64,000 nt of DNA from Fictibacillus phosphorivorans (GCF_007673525.1 NZ_VDZU01000001.1:496001-560000); one strand, 5' to 3'. Counted from the first letter of the stretch, positions 25,381 through 34,870 are shown. Notes: generated by a model from the sequence alone, not told the origin. Numbers and translations: made by a program.

Positions 25381-27816
25381 ATGGACGCCGTTTCAAGTAC
25401 ATATCACATTCCGCTTGTCTCTCTATCGATCATTATTGCAGTCATTGCTTCTTATGCTGCGTTGGATCTAGGGATTCAGGTACAGAAAACAAAATCATAC
25501 GCACGGTACATTTGGATGATCTCGGGAGCTTTTGCGATGGGGATGGGCATCTGGGCCATGCATTTCGTGGCGATGCTTGCTTTTCACTTATCCATCACAG
25601 TCACCTATGATATAACACTCGTCATTGTTTCAATCATTCCAGCGATCCTATCATCCGGAATCGCTCTCTATATTATCAGCCGCCCTGTCATGGGGAAGAA
25701 GCAGGTATTGTTAGGAGCTCTTTTCATGGCAACGGGTATCGTTTCCATGCATTACACAGGCATGGAAGCGATGAAGATGAACGCTGAAATACAGTACAAT
25801 CCATTTCTATGGACGCTTTCGGCAGTCATTGCTTTTGTCGCATCAGTCGTAGCTTTGTATCTACTTTCGTTTGTTAGCCAAAACTATAAAACAAGCAAAA
25901 TATGGCTCGTGAAGTTAGGAAGTGCGGTGCTCATGGGTATCGCCATATCTGGAATGCACTATACGGGTATGTCGGCTGCTAGTTACAAAGCGCATCAGCA
26001 TCACACGGATCTAGCATCAACACCGTTTAACAGCACGCTTTTAGCTTATGCGATCGGAATCGTAATCCTCATTCTTTTAGGGATGGTGTTCATCAGCACG
26101 TTCATCGATCGAAGGTTTGAGTATCAGTCGATTCTATCAGAAAGAAAGTTTCGCTCTGTTATTGAGTCTGCCAACGATTCTATTATTCTGTCAGATCGAA
26201 CAGGAACCATTATTTCGTGGAATAAAGGAGCAGAGCTGATTTTTGGTTTTACCGAAAAAGAAGCACTAGGGAAAAATCTGCAGATCATTATACCGGACAG
26301 GTTTAAAATTGCTCATCAGCAAGGGATGGAACGTTATCTTTTATCTGGAGAACCAAAAGTGATCGGCAACACGGTTGAGTTAGAAGGACTTCGAAAGGAT
26401 GGGAGTGAATTTCCGATCGAATTGTCACTTGCAGCATGGCAGGAAGATGATCAAGTTTATTTCAGCAGCATCATTAGGGACATTACGGAGCGAAAAAGAA
26501 ACGAGAAAAAGATTAATCAAATGGTCTACCGTGATCCGTTAACGGGTCTGCCGAATCGACTTCTGTTGAACGACCGTCTTTCTCAAGCACTCGAACTGGC
26601 AGATGAGAACAAGCAGACGATTGGAATCATGTTCATTGACCTTGATCGATTCAAGTATATCAATGATACTCTTGGGCATGCAGTCGGAGATCAACTGTTG
26701 ATTGAAATTGCAAAACGCATCCAAGCATGCGTAGGAAAGAACGACACGGTCTGCCGCCAGGGAGGGGATGAATTTATCGTCCTTATACCAAATACAACAG
26801 CAGATGAAGTCTCAAAAATCGCACAGCAAATCGTCGATCTGTTCAGCAGCTCTGTTATGGTCAATGAGCAAGAGCTCTTCGTGACTCCTTCAATCGGAAT
26901 CGCCATGTACCCAGGAGATGGCCGCGATATTGAAACGTTGATCAAAAATGCGGACACTGCGATGTATCGAGTGAAAGAACAAGGGAAGAACAATTTTCAA
27001 TTTTATACCCCTGAGATGAATGAGGCGGTTACTAAAAAAATGAAGCTTGAGATCGGCCTGCGAAAGGCACTGGAACGCGATGAGTTTAAAATTGTGTATC
27101 AGCCTCAGATCGATGTGGAAACAGGCGGAATCATTGGAGTTGAAGCACTTTTGCGCTGGCATCATCCGGAATGGGGAACGATCTCACCGGCAGAATTTAT
27201 TCCGATTGCTGAAGAAACAGGACTGATCTTGCAGATTGGGGAATGGGTGCTTCATGGCGCTTGTCGTCAAAATAAAGCGTGGCAAGACGCAGGATACGCG
27301 CCTTTACGGGTGGCGGTCAACATTTCATCGCGTCAGTTTCAGCAGAGTGACCTCGTTGAGCGGGTGAGTAGAATTCTTAGAGAAACAGAGCTTGATGCTC
27401 AATATTTAGAGCTGGAGCTAACAGAAAGTATCATTCAAGATTCGAAGTATGCTGTAGCGAAAATGCATAAGCTAAAAGAGATGGGAATTCATCTGTCGAT
27501 CGATGACTTTGGAACAGGCTATTCGTCGCTAAGTTATCTAAAGACATTCCCGATTCATACGCTAAAAATTGATCAAAGCTTTACGCGTAACATCTATGCA
27601 GATCCGAAAGACGCGTCACTCGTAGAAACAATTATCGCGATGGCTCACAACTTAGATTTAAAGGTAATAGCAGAAGGGGTAGAAACGGAAGAACAGCTTC
27701 AGTTTCTACAGCAAAAGCAATGTAACGAAGCGCAAGGGTATTACTTCAGCCGGCCGATTTCAGCGGAAGATATGGCGATGATTTTACAAGAGCAATCGGT
27801 GATTGAAGTGTGCTAG
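25381..27816 (+). CDS. MHYT-PAS-GGDEF-EAL cyclic-di-GMP protein (YkoW/DgcW type)
   Basis: An 811-residue membrane protein. Seven spans in the first 240 residues form the MHYT domain; its motifs are a MHF near residue 60 and MHYTGM twice (about 122-127 and 193-198), thought to bind metal and sense O2, CO or NO. A PAS domain follows (about 255-370). A GGDEF domain has GGDEF intact at about 461-465, and an EAL domain has VEALLRW at about 586-592. Both active sites look complete, so it may make and break cyclic di-GMP. Domain order and size match B. subtilis YkoW (DgcW). It stands alone with a terminator after it. Confidence 0.92.
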   Translation: MDAVSSTYHIPLVSLSIIIAVIASYAALDLGIQVQKTKSYARYIWMISGAFAMGMGIWAMHFVAMLAFHLSITVTYDITLVIVSIIPAILSSGIALYIISRPVMGKKQVLLGALFMATGIVSMHYTGMEAMKMNAEIQYNPFLWTLSAVIAFVASVVALYLLSFVSQNYKTSKIWLVKLGSAVLMGIAISGMHYTGMSAASYKAHQHHTDLASTPFNSTLLAYAIGIVILILLGMVFISTFIDRRFEYQSILSERKFRSVIESANDSIILSDRTGTIISWNKGAELIFGFTEKEALGKNLQIIIPDRFKIAHQQGMERYLLSGEPKVIGNTVELEGLRKDGSEFPIELSLAAWQEDDQVYFSSIIRDITERKRNEKKINQMVYRDPLTGLPNRLLLNDRLSQALELADENKQTIGIMFIDLDRFKYINDTLGHAVGDQLLIEIAKRIQACVGKNDTVCRQGGDEFIVLIPNTTADEVSKIAQQIVDLFSSSVMVNEQELFVTPSIGIAMYPGDGRDIETLIKNADTAMYRVKEQGKNNFQFYTPEMNEAVTKKMKLEIGLRKALERDEFKIVYQPQIDVETGGIIGVEALLRWHHPEWGTISPAEFIPIAEETGLILQIGEWVLHGACRQNKAWQDAGYAPLRVAVNISSRQFQQSDLVERVSRILRETELDAQYLELELTESIIQDSKYAVAKMHKLKEMGIHLSIDDFGTGYSSLSYLKTFPIHTLKIDQSFTRNIYADPKDASLVETIIAMAHNLDLKVIAEGVETEEQLQFLQQKQCNEAQGYYFSRPISAEDMAMILQEQSVIEVC

Positions 27817-27836
27817 TTTATAAGTTTATTAAGAAG

Positions 27837-27867
27837 AAAAAAAGCACTTTCGAAAGTGCTTTTTCTT
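27837..27867. terminator. Bidirectional terminator
   Basis: AAAAGCACTTTCGAAAGTGCTTTT is a perfect palindrome with A- and T-runs outside, between two convergent genes. Confidence 0.85.
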
Positions 27868-27882
27868 TTGGTTTAAATGAGG

Positions 27883-29160
27883 TTAAACGTAGGTTACACC
27901 TAAATCATGTAATCTTCTAAGTGCATTATAAGCCATTGAATAATATTTGCTCGCTTGTTTATATTTTTGAGTATTCTCAAAATAACTGCCTACTATCGGG
28001 TAATATATTGATAGATGAACCCATTCGTTTCTTTGTTCAAAGTAAGGAAGTAGCTCTTTAATCATAAAATTAATTGATGAATCGTTATGTTTACCATGTG
28101 TAAATATGTGTTTGTGATATAAAAAATGAAGTTCGTATTCGCGATAAAGCGGATTTTCTGTAACCTGATCTAGCCAGGTTTCTATGAGTACTAATCCTTT
28201 TTCGTTATCTTCAATCTTTTCATATTCTTTAATAAGAGCATAGATTGTCATTACTTTAGAAAAAAGAGGTTCTTTCTCCTTAGCTTCTAAACTTTTTATA
28301 TAAAGTTCAATAGCTTTATGAGTTTCACCTTTATGATTAGCTATACCGCCAAGATTATGATAAATGACGCCTTTTAACTCTTTATCATTGAAAGAGTCCG
28401 CAATCGTTTCTGCAAGTCGTAGTTGCTTAACTGATTCATCAAAATTTCTAATTCGTAGATGAATAATAGCAATAATGACTCTGCAATCCGCACATCTTCT
28501 GAAATAGTAACTTTTCTCAAATATGTCTAGTGCTCTTTTGGTATATTCTAAACCAACTATACTGTAGTAAAGTTGATTGGCAGTTAGGCCAATCATGTAA
28601 AATAGATACCCTTTTTCCCATTCTTGATGATGATATTCTTCTAAGAATTTTTCTGCTTTATATAAATATTTTATCGCTTCTTCAAAATCTTTTTTAAGAT
28701 AACTGAGTAGCCCCTTGGCAAGAAAATAATAGAAAGCTTTTTGACCTTTTATCACGTCTTCTATGTAAGATACTTCGTTTAATAATGATTCTACACCTGG
28801 AATTTCTTCTGTAGTCATCATAATATAGATGCTTTTAAAAATCTTTTGTAAAATGTCTTCATCCACCGAACGTGGAGGTAGGTTAATTAACGCATAATAC
28901 TTATCCTTAGCAGATGGGTAGTCTCTTAGATAAATAGAATGAAACAAACTTACAAAATTATGAATGATTTCATTTTCGTTTAGATAATTAAGACTAATAT
29001 CTAATCTTGCAGCTAAGTGATGCTGTATTTCCTCTGAAGGTTCAGTGACTCCGTTCTCTATCTTACTTAAATAAGGAACAGAACATATCCCGGCAGCGAG
29101 TTCTTGCTGGGATAAGTTTTTGACTCTTCGGAAATATCGAATCTTTTCTCCTAAGTTCAT
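27883..29160 (-). CDS. RNPP-type HTH-TPR regulator (PlcR/NprR-like)
   Basis: A 425-residue cytoplasmic protein. Residues 1-65 are an XRE helix-turn-helix (IRYFRRVKNLSQQELAAGIC, then PYLSKIENGVTEPS). The remaining 350 residues are TPR-like helices (YLYKAEKFLEEYHHQEWEKG, VIYHNLGGIANHKGETHKAI, YSMAYNALRRLHDLG). Size and layout match NprR/PlcR regulators, which bind secreted, re-imported signal peptides. Those usually have a small peptide gene next to them. None is visible: a terminator stands right after the stop, and the upstream gap lacks a clear secreted-peptide frame. So it may respond to an unlinked peptide or another ligand. Confidence 0.8.
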   Translation of the reverse strand: MNLGEKIRYFRRVKNLSQQELAAGICSVPYLSKIENGVTEPSEEIQHHLAARLDISLNYLNENEIIHNFVSLFHSIYLRDYPSAKDKYYALINLPPRSVDEDILQKIFKSIYIMMTTEEIPGVESLLNEVSYIEDVIKGQKAFYYFLAKGLLSYLKKDFEEAIKYLYKAEKFLEEYHHQEWEKGYLFYMIGLTANQLYYSIVGLEYTKRALDIFEKSYYFRRCADCRVIIAIIHLRIRNFDESVKQLRLAETIADSFNDKELKGVIYHNLGGIANHKGETHKAIELYIKSLEAKEKEPLFSKVMTIYALIKEYEKIEDNEKGLVLIETWLDQVTENPLYREYELHFLYHKHIFTHGKHNDSSINFMIKELLPYFEQRNEWVHLSIYYPIVGSYFENTQKYKQASKYYSMAYNALRRLHDLGVTYV

Positions 29161-29383
29161 ATTTGTTACCCCGCCTTTGTTTACATGATGAGTTTACAAT
29201 TATTAGGTATAAGCTCACGTTAAAAATTTTCCCTTCTATAAATATACCTGAACTTTAACTGTAAGAGGAAACTAGTCTTGAATTATCGTGATTTAACCTC
29301 TAAATCCCTTCATGTTTCCCAATTTTTTTACTGAAATAGTTAGGTATAATTAACTATAGAAACTAACGACTAGGGTGAAAGCT

Positions 29384-29542
29384 ATGACTATTGAAAGAGG
29401 CGACCTCGTAAGCTATCATGATGAATTGCACAAAGTACTTCACGTGTATTCTTCAGATTTTCTTGAAATCAGGAAAGTGAATGAACCATACGTACCTCGT
29501 GTGATCTTGGTTCATAAATCAGAAGTAACTGTCCAAATATAA
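29384..29542 (+). CDS. Small conserved-looking hypothetical protein
   Basis: A 52-residue frame, MTIERGDLVSYHDELHKVLH onward to EVTVQI. The pattern of short strands (GDLVSYHDELHKVLHVYSS) suggests an SH3-like or KOW-like small barrel. TAGGGTG lies 7 nt before the ATG, and a TATAAT is at 29345. No family recognised. Confidence 0.5.
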   Translation: MTIERGDLVSYHDELHKVLHVYSSDFLEIRKVNEPYVPRVILVHKSEVTVQI

Positions 29543-29585
29543 TTTACACATTTCTATATATTATTAAAAAGACTCATGAATAAGC

Positions 29586-29824
29586 TTAGCGACGAGTGCA
29601 CTGGATAATGAATCCGAAGCAGTAATCAAGGAATCACTTGAGTCACTAGCAAAAGGGCGAACGACGATTGTGATTGCCCATCGCCTCTCTACGATTCGTA
29701 ACGCTGAACGAATTATTGTTCTAACGAAGAAGGAATTGTTGAGGAAGGTACGCACGATGCATTGCTTAGCCGCGGTGGAGTGTATGCGCAGCTTTACAAT
29801 AAGCAGTTTGAAGAACAATATTAG
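29586..29824 (+). pseudogene. C-terminal remnant of an ABC exporter ATPase, frameshifted
   Basis: One frame reads [20 protein letters not shown] then [20 protein letters not shown], the D-loop and H-loop of an MsbA/LmrA-type ABC exporter. After a frameshift near 29731 it continues [20 protein letters not shown] to QFEEQY and TAG at 29822-29824. The membrane domain, Walker A, Walker B and signature motif are all missing. The 5' edge begins abruptly at about 29586, so most of the gene was lost by deletion. Confidence 0.85.
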
Positions 29825-29923
29825 AAGTTACCAAAAAAGGTCTTTCCAATAAAACGGGGAGGTTTTTTTATAAGTATCTTCAAATAAGATTGATGAATCA
29901 TCTGCACTTGCCGACCCTTTTAT

Positions 29924-30418
29924 TTAAAAAAATTGAATAAACAAAAATAGGGAAAGTGTAACAACAATAACGGTGAGTATCGCCCATAGATATATTTTTT
30001 CAATCTCTTCAGATTTCCCTTCCCCTTTCTTAACTCTGAAAAGTAACCACATATCAAATGCTGCGAATACTAGCGCACTTAAGCCCCCAGTATACGTATA
30101 TAACCCCCAGAAACCAAAGATTAGTCGCCCTATTAAAAGCCCCATTGCTCCATGAAAAACTATGTACATAGGCACACTGATGCTGTAGTTCATGCCGATT
30201 TTACAGATGATATATTCAATAACTGCTGATGTTATGAGACCGAAACATACGAGGATTCCTGCAGCTATAAACGCGGCAAAAATCGGAATCATGATAATCT
30301 CTAATCCACTCTCACCAGCTTTACGATCGAAAACAGACAGAATTGTCAAAACGAGTGAAAAAAGTAAGCTCGTTATTATGGTAGCGAATAGCTTGCGTTT
30401 TCCAAAAGCTTCTTCCAT
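29924..30418 (-). CDS. Membrane protein of unknown function
   Basis: A 164-residue protein with about five hydrophobic spans (LFATIITSLLFSLVLTILSV, IIMIPIFAAFIAAGILVCFG, VPMYIVFHGAMGLLIGRLIF, ALVFAAFDMWLLF, LWAILTVIVVTLSLFLFI) and a charged loop KKGEGKSEEIEK. No family recognised. It is 17 nt downstream of the membrane gene at 30436, on the same strand, so likely co-transcribed. Confidence 0.6.
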   Translation of the reverse strand: MEEAFGKRKLFATIITSLLFSLVLTILSVFDRKAGESGLEIIMIPIFAAFIAAGILVCFGLITSAVIEYIICKIGMNYSISVPMYIVFHGAMGLLIGRLIFGFWGLYTYTGGLSALVFAAFDMWLLFRVKKGEGKSEEIEKIYLWAILTVIVVTLSLFLFIQFF

Positions 30419-30435
30419 GCTTATATACTCCTTAT

Positions 30436-30867
30436 TTATAGAATGAGTCCTAACGATAATACTAAGATGTACAAAGGGGATGTAGATAGAAGCAGAGCTA
30501 TGCTTTTTCTTTTAATCATTCTACTAGAAAAACAATAGACGAAGCTGCCAACTGTTAATAATGGTGCGATTAAGATCATAAAGAATAAATCACCGTAAAT
30601 TAATAAACTAAAAAATATACTAATTGTGATAGATAACAGCAATAATAGAGATAGATTAAATGAGTGTTTCTTGTTAGAAAAAAGATAAAGTGCAGTTTCT
30701 CCTAGAAAACAAATGATATAAACGAATAAGATGAAATAAGGGATAAGATAAGGAAGACCTTCATTTTCTCCGCTAAATCCTGTGCTAAGGAAGAAATAAA
30801 ACATAGTGAATAAAAATGTTGTACCTGCACCTATGTATAAGGGACTTTTTGTAAGCATATTAAGCAT
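30436..30867 (-). CDS. Membrane protein of unknown function
   Basis: A 143-residue protein with four or five hydrophobic spans (YIGAGTTFLFTMFYFFL, LIPYFILFVYIICFLGETAL, LSLLLLLSITISIFFSLLIY, FFMILIAPLLTVGSFVYC, LYILVLSLGLIL). First gene of a small membrane-protein pair with 29924. The ATG is preceded by AGAAGGAAG. No family recognised. Confidence 0.55.
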   Translation of the reverse strand: MLNMLTKSPLYIGAGTTFLFTMFYFFLSTGFSGENEGLPYLIPYFILFVYIICFLGETALYLFSNKKHSFNLSLLLLLSITISIFFSLLIYGDLFFMILIAPLLTVGSFVYCFSSRMIKRKSIALLLSTSPLYILVLSLGLIL

Positions 30868-30981
30868 GTGAGTTCAACTTCCTTCTAAAGAATCTTTATC
30901 TTAATAGTACCATTATTGAGTAAGTCGAAGTTTCTTTGTTTAGGGAATTAAAAGGAACGTAACGTTTTAAGGAGGGGTAAG

Positions 30982-31929
30982 ATGTTTGGTTCGCCTCAAA
31001 TGGTTTCGGTTATTTTTTATGGAGCGGCCCCTATGCGCTCGCAGTATCACAATCGTGCTGCCCTTCAAGCGGCAATCGCGGATGTAGACAGCAGGGGAAG
31101 AGGGGTTGTCGTGGTACCGCCAGAGATTGATTACGGATATAAACGTGGAATCCCAAGTACATACCCTGATTTTTCTTCTGCACGGCATGATATTCTAATA
31201 CATGATTATTCCATCAATACTCGTTATGATTCGTGTAACGGGGACGGTATGCAATATAGAATCATTACGAAGACTCATAATGAAACAGCTGGCAAGAATG
31301 ATGGAAATACTCAATGGTTAAACGGAAATTGGCATCCAGCATTCATGTTGATGCATGAAGGGGAAAACACGAATAATCGAAGAGCCACTTATTTTACAGG
31401 GATAAAAGGAGAAGTGGCTTGGGGAGTAGGGCAAGGAATCAATACAGCAGGTGTATCAAGTGGTGTTTCAAAAGGGGCATCAGATGATGAATTGGCACAT
31501 TTTAAGATTATCGGTAATAAAGTAGCCGGTGGTAGAGGACTTGAAACGATGCTAGCGATCAACAAAACGAATGGGTATTGGGGTTTCGGTGGAATGGCGA
31601 ACCCAGACAAAGAATTTCATTTTAAAACAAAGCGTGGCTGTAAAGGTGAAGTGAAGTTTGAATCACATACGGATAACTTGGAAATCAGCTTAAGTACACC
31701 GAATAAAATGCGGAAGTGGACAATTCGTGATGATAACGGCAGTTTAAACATTACAGATCTGAACGGAACTTCTAATGTAGTGACATTTACGGAAACTGGA
31801 GAAGTTATCGCAAAAGACGGTATCAATATAAATGTATCCAGCTTACCGAAGAATCCAACTGCGGGGCGCATGGTTTTTTATAAAGGGGAGCTGAAACTTT
31901 ATACAGGTTGTGAATGGAGAACGATATAA
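30982..31929 (+). CDS. Phage tailspike-like / pectate-lyase-like orphan protein
   Basis: A 315-residue protein. Near the start NRAALQAAIADVDSRGRGVVVVPP resembles the opening of Pectate_lyase_3 / tailspike beta-helix proteins. A Gly- and Asn-rich middle and a C-terminal part with short strand repeats (SLNITDLNGTSNVVTFTETG, VIAKDGININVSSL) look like phage or exopolysaccharide tail fibres. No signal peptide is evident and no phage genes surround it. It could be a domesticated phage gene. AAGGAGGGG precedes the ATG and a terminator follows, so it is expressed as a single gene. Confidence 0.5.
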   Translation: MFGSPQMVSVIFYGAAPMRSQYHNRAALQAAIADVDSRGRGVVVVPPEIDYGYKRGIPSTYPDFSSARHDILIHDYSINTRYDSCNGDGMQYRIITKTHNETAGKNDGNTQWLNGNWHPAFMLMHEGENTNNRRATYFTGIKGEVAWGVGQGINTAGVSSGVSKGASDDELAHFKIIGNKVAGGRGLETMLAINKTNGYWGFGGMANPDKEFHFKTKRGCKGEVKFESHTDNLEISLSTPNKMRKWTIRDDNGSLNITDLNGTSNVVTFTETGEVIAKDGININVSSLPKNPTAGRMVFYKGELKLYTGCEWRTI

Positions 31930-31930
31930 T

Positions 31931-31958
31931 AAAAAGGAGCTGCTTATAGCTCCTTTTC
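31931..31958. terminator. Terminator between convergent genes
   Basis: AAAAGGAGC/GCTCCTTTT arms, usable in both directions. Confidence 0.75.
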
Positions 31959-31967
31959 TTGTTTAAA

Positions 31968-32738
31968 TTACCAAGAACTTTCCTCAATATATAGCTCATA
32001 ATCGATTGAATCTTCTTCGTTAAGTTTTTTACCGTTAATATAGACTTGATTCCATTCATACATGTACTTGTCAAAGTAAACATAAAAGACGATTCTCACA
32101 TCTTCTTTCTCGGTGTAATCGTATCCTGTGAATTCTACAACATGGTGACGACCATCTTCTTTAATATAGTCCCACTTTGGATCGTCCATGTAAACTTCTA
32201 ATGTAGCTGCCTCTTCGCTGATTCGAACGACATCCTTTATGTTCGTTTCTGTTGGTATGAAAGATAAACCGAAATCCATCGCAAAGAAAAGTGCGAACAA
32301 GAGAACATGGAAACCAAGCATAATTCCAACGTGTGTTCCGCCTTTAGTTTGTATATAAGAGTCTTGTACGGTTTCAGGTAAGGCTCTAGCTTGCTTCAAA
32401 ACATGGTTTGTATGGTTAAAATACCAACGATTTCCGAATGATCCGACGATTATGGATAAGATTCCGTAAAAGGGAAGATCAAGCCATGCAGTAAGATCAG
32501 TAAAATAAAAAGGTATAGCCCAGAGCAATTGAATACCTGAAATAATAAAAAACGGCTTATACATTTTGCGGTAGGCGAGCCAAAACGTTGAAAAGAAGAA
32601 GGCTAGCCAATTCCACGTATCTTTTGTTGCCGGGTTCTCAACCGATTTCCATTTCAAATCATAGTACGCTATATTTTTCTGAACAACTTTATGCTGCGCT
32701 TCAAATAATGTAAGTTCTTCTTGGTGTGCTTCGTTCAT
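31968..32738 (-). CDS. DUF2628 membrane protein
   Basis: About 256 residues. The N-terminal third carries the DUF2628 signature (WNWLAFFFSTFWLAYRKMYK) with two or three spans; another span is near residue 145-165 (VGIMLGFHVLLFALFFAMDF). The last 90 residues are an acidic extracytoplasmic domain (VVEFTGYDYTEKEDVRIVFY). An upstream TTG at 32756 is not needed: AGAAGGA sits 7 nt before the ATG at 32738. Function of the family is unknown. The Nudix gene lies just upstream on the same strand. Confidence 0.75.
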   Translation of the reverse strand: MNEAHQEELTLFEAQHKVVQKNIAYYDLKWKSVENPATKDTWNWLAFFFSTFWLAYRKMYKPFFIISGIQLLWAIPFYFTDLTAWLDLPFYGILSIIVGSFGNRWYFNHTNHVLKQARALPETVQDSYIQTKGGTHVGIMLGFHVLLFALFFAMDFGLSFIPTETNIKDVVRISEEAATLEVYMDDPKWDYIKEDGRHHVVEFTGYDYTEKEDVRIVFYVYFDKYMYEWNQVYINGKKLNEEDSIDYELYIEESSW

Positions 32739-32778
32739 ATCCTGTCCTTCTCTCAAATATTTAGTATTTTTATAAACG

Positions 32779-33258
32779 TTACTTCACTACAGGTCTTTCA
32801 ATCCCGTTTAGAAAATCTTGTATCATCTCAAGGTGATCCGAATATAGGTTTTGTGGAAGCTTGTCTATTGGGAAAAATTTATTATCCATTGATTCCGAAT
32901 TTGAAGTAAGAAGGTCTCCAGAAAAATCATGGCATGTAAACACGTGCTTTACCATGGATACTTGATCGCCATTTGAAAAGGTCTTATCAAGGCGTTGTCC
33001 AGAATAAATGCCAAACAGCTCAAGTTTACCAAGTGTAAGTCCTGTTTCTTCAAAAACTTCCCGTCTAGCTGTATCTTGAACCGTTTCTCCGAACTCCATA
33101 AAACCACCTGGTAGACCCCATTGGCCGTTGTCACTCCGTTTATTAAGAAGTAATTCATTTTCTGTATTAAAAACAAAAGCCCCTGCGACCACCGTAATAA
33201 TTTTTGAGTGGCCAACCATGGCTCTCACGTATTTAATGTAATCCATCAGAATCCCCAT
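32779..33258 (-). CDS. Nudix hydrolase
   Basis: A 159-residue cytoplasmic hydrolase. The Nudix box is complete: GGFMEFGETVQDTARREVFEETGL, written here only to show G-x5-E-x7-R-E-x-x-E-E-x-G (about residues 51-73). It cleaves a nucleoside diphosphate linked to another group; the substrate cannot be told. A second in-frame ATG at 33246 gives MDYIKYVRAMVGHSK, a more usual start for this subgroup, so either ATG may be used. It precedes the DUF2628 gene. Confidence 0.88.
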   Translation of the reverse strand: MGILMDYIKYVRAMVGHSKIITVVAGAFVFNTENELLLNKRSDNGQWGLPGGFMEFGETVQDTARREVFEETGLTLGKLELFGIYSGQRLDKTFSNGDQVSMVKHVFTCHDFSGDLLTSNSESMDNKFFPIDKLPQNLYSDHLEMIQDFLNGIERPVVK

Positions 33259-33447
33259 TTCTCTATTTCCTTATTTTTCTACTATACCTTCATTATGTAA
33301 GTTCGTCTGCACTTATTTTTGAAAAAAGACATAATAAAAATGAACTGGTTTATCATCCACTTCATTGGTTCGTTACTTATATAGTTTGCTTTTCTATGTA
33401 CACTGTTTCACAATCTGTAGCAAAAAGAAAAGCGAGGGTGAATCACG

Positions 33448-33801
33448 TTATGCTTCTCTTTGTAGGGCAGGCTTTTCAATCGTACTTAGCAGATCTTCGC
33501 GGGCTTTTTGACTTAACTCGTTAGAGTACTCAATCGCTTCATAAATGGATGTAAAGTGCTGGGACGCGTAATAAGGAGACTTATAGCAATGTATCACTTT
33601 CGTTTGTGAAGGATAGATGAGCACCTTCCAATGGTACACATTTCTTTGCTTTTCACTGCCTTCCATGGCGATGAGCCAGTGTGTGCTCTCAAGTGCAGTG
33701 TCGTCATCCTGAGCTTTATTCTTTAAAGCAGCCCGATCGTTCTCACCGATTAAAATAGGCACCTTTTCATAAAACTCTCTAAGGTTTGGGTAGTTATTCA
33801 T
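33448..33801 (-). CDS. Hypothetical protein
   Basis: About 117 residues, soluble, starting MNNYPNLREFYEKVPILIG. The middle HWLIAMEGSEKQRNVYHWKV and IHCYKSPYYASQHFTSIYEA suggest a mixed alpha/beta fold. An in-frame ATG at 33822 precedes the GAGAGGAGA that is correctly placed for the ATG at 33801. No family recognised. It stands alone before pssA. Confidence 0.55.
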   Translation of the reverse strand: MNNYPNLREFYEKVPILIGENDRAALKNKAQDDDTALESTHWLIAMEGSEKQRNVYHWKVLIYPSQTKVIHCYKSPYYASQHFTSIYEAIEYSNELSQKAREDLLSTIEKPALQREA

Positions 33802-33905
33802 ACCATCTCTCCTCTCAAACATGATTTGTCCATTTCACAAAGTACATGTTTCGCTTATTGTGACATTATATGAAGGAAGAGGAGAAAAGATGATTCATAA
33901 ATAAA

Positions 33906-33934
33906 ACCAGATGCTAAATTTTTCAGCATCTGGT
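33906..33934 (-). terminator. Terminator of pssA
   Basis: ACCAGATGCT pairs with AGCATCTGGT; on the minus strand TTTTATTT follows. Confidence 0.8.
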
Positions 33935-33942
33935 AAGTGATC

Positions 33943-34668
33943 TTAGAAGCGTCTTCTTTTGTTCCGACGAGGTCGCCTTGGACGTCTGATCTTAATCTCT
34001 TTCACCTTAACAAACCTTACTCCAATAAATAAGAAGTATGTGGCTAGTGCGACATAAAAGAAGATCGGTACGCTTTCAAATCGGTTCTTCGCTAGCAAGT
34101 AAAACATATAAAACAAAAATAGCGAAATGATCGTTCCGTATCGCGGCATCGGGATATCCTTGAAGCTTGGAATCTTGATCGTGCTTACCATCAAGAGGCC
34201 GAGTCCGTAAAAGAGAAGTACAAAAATCCAAAGTGGAATCCATTTTACAAAGAAGACTAAGAATACAACGATTCCACCGGCTAATGGGATCGGAATTCCT
34301 TTAAAATATTTCATTGATTCTTCAGCATCCGTAATGTTAAAGCGTGCTAAACGGTATGCGCCGAACAACGGAAATAATCCTGCAAATAGAAAGCCCCACA
34401 TTCCTAAATGTGCAAAGTAAGTATTCGCGACAAAATAAGCAGGCGCAACCCCAAAGGATACAACATCCGCAAGTGAATCGAGTTCCTTACCGAGGTTTCC
34501 TGAAACCCCTAAGATCCGAGCTGCTCTTCCGTCGACCGCATCCAGCATCATCGCGATAAAAATGAGGATGGCGGCGTTTCGAATATCACCGTTTGAAACG
34601 TAACCGATGGAAAGAAACCCACAGAATAAATTTCCTAAAGTTAATAAGTTTGGAATATGCTTTTTCAT
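33943..34668 (-). CDS. pssA: Phosphatidylserine synthase PssA (CDP-alcohol phosphotransferase)
   Basis: A 241-residue membrane enzyme. It joins CDP-diacylglycerol and serine to phosphatidylserine, the precursor of phosphatidylethanolamine. The family motif D-G-x2-A-R-x8-G-x3-D-x3-D is present: DGRAARILGVSGNLGKELDS followed by LAD, residues about 46-68. Six or more spans follow, and the tail is strongly basic (RRPRRPRRNKRRRF). No psd gene is beside it, unlike the B. subtilis pssA-ybfM-psd order. Upstream lies a 21-nt periodic array. Confidence 0.9.
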   Translation of the reverse strand: MKKHIPNLLTLGNLFCGFLSIGYVSNGDIRNAAILIFIAMMLDAVDGRAARILGVSGNLGKELDSLADVVSFGVAPAYFVANTYFAHLGMWGFLFAGLFPLFGAYRLARFNITDAEESMKYFKGIPIPLAGGIVVFLVFFVKWIPLWIFVLLFYGLGLLMVSTIKIPSFKDIPMPRYGTIISLFLFYMFYLLAKNRFESVPIFFYVALATYFLFIGVRFVKVKEIKIRRPRRPRRNKRRRF

Positions 34669-34870
34669 TGTCCACGTCCTTAAAAAATACTCTTCTTTAT
34701 ATAATAGATGATTTTATTGGAAAAAGTTATGTTTTTTTGGTTAAGTGAGTAGTTTAACATATTTTTTAGGTGGCAAGGGGTAGGGAGTTGTTTAAGTGGG
34801 TGATAGATTATGAACGAAATTCATTCAAAAATGTACAGAAAGTGACCTTGTATGGTTCATGTACTTGGTC

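Noticed and set aside
30982..31929. A prophage around the tailspike-like gene
   Set aside because: No integrase, terminase, capsid, holin or other phage gene lies on either side.
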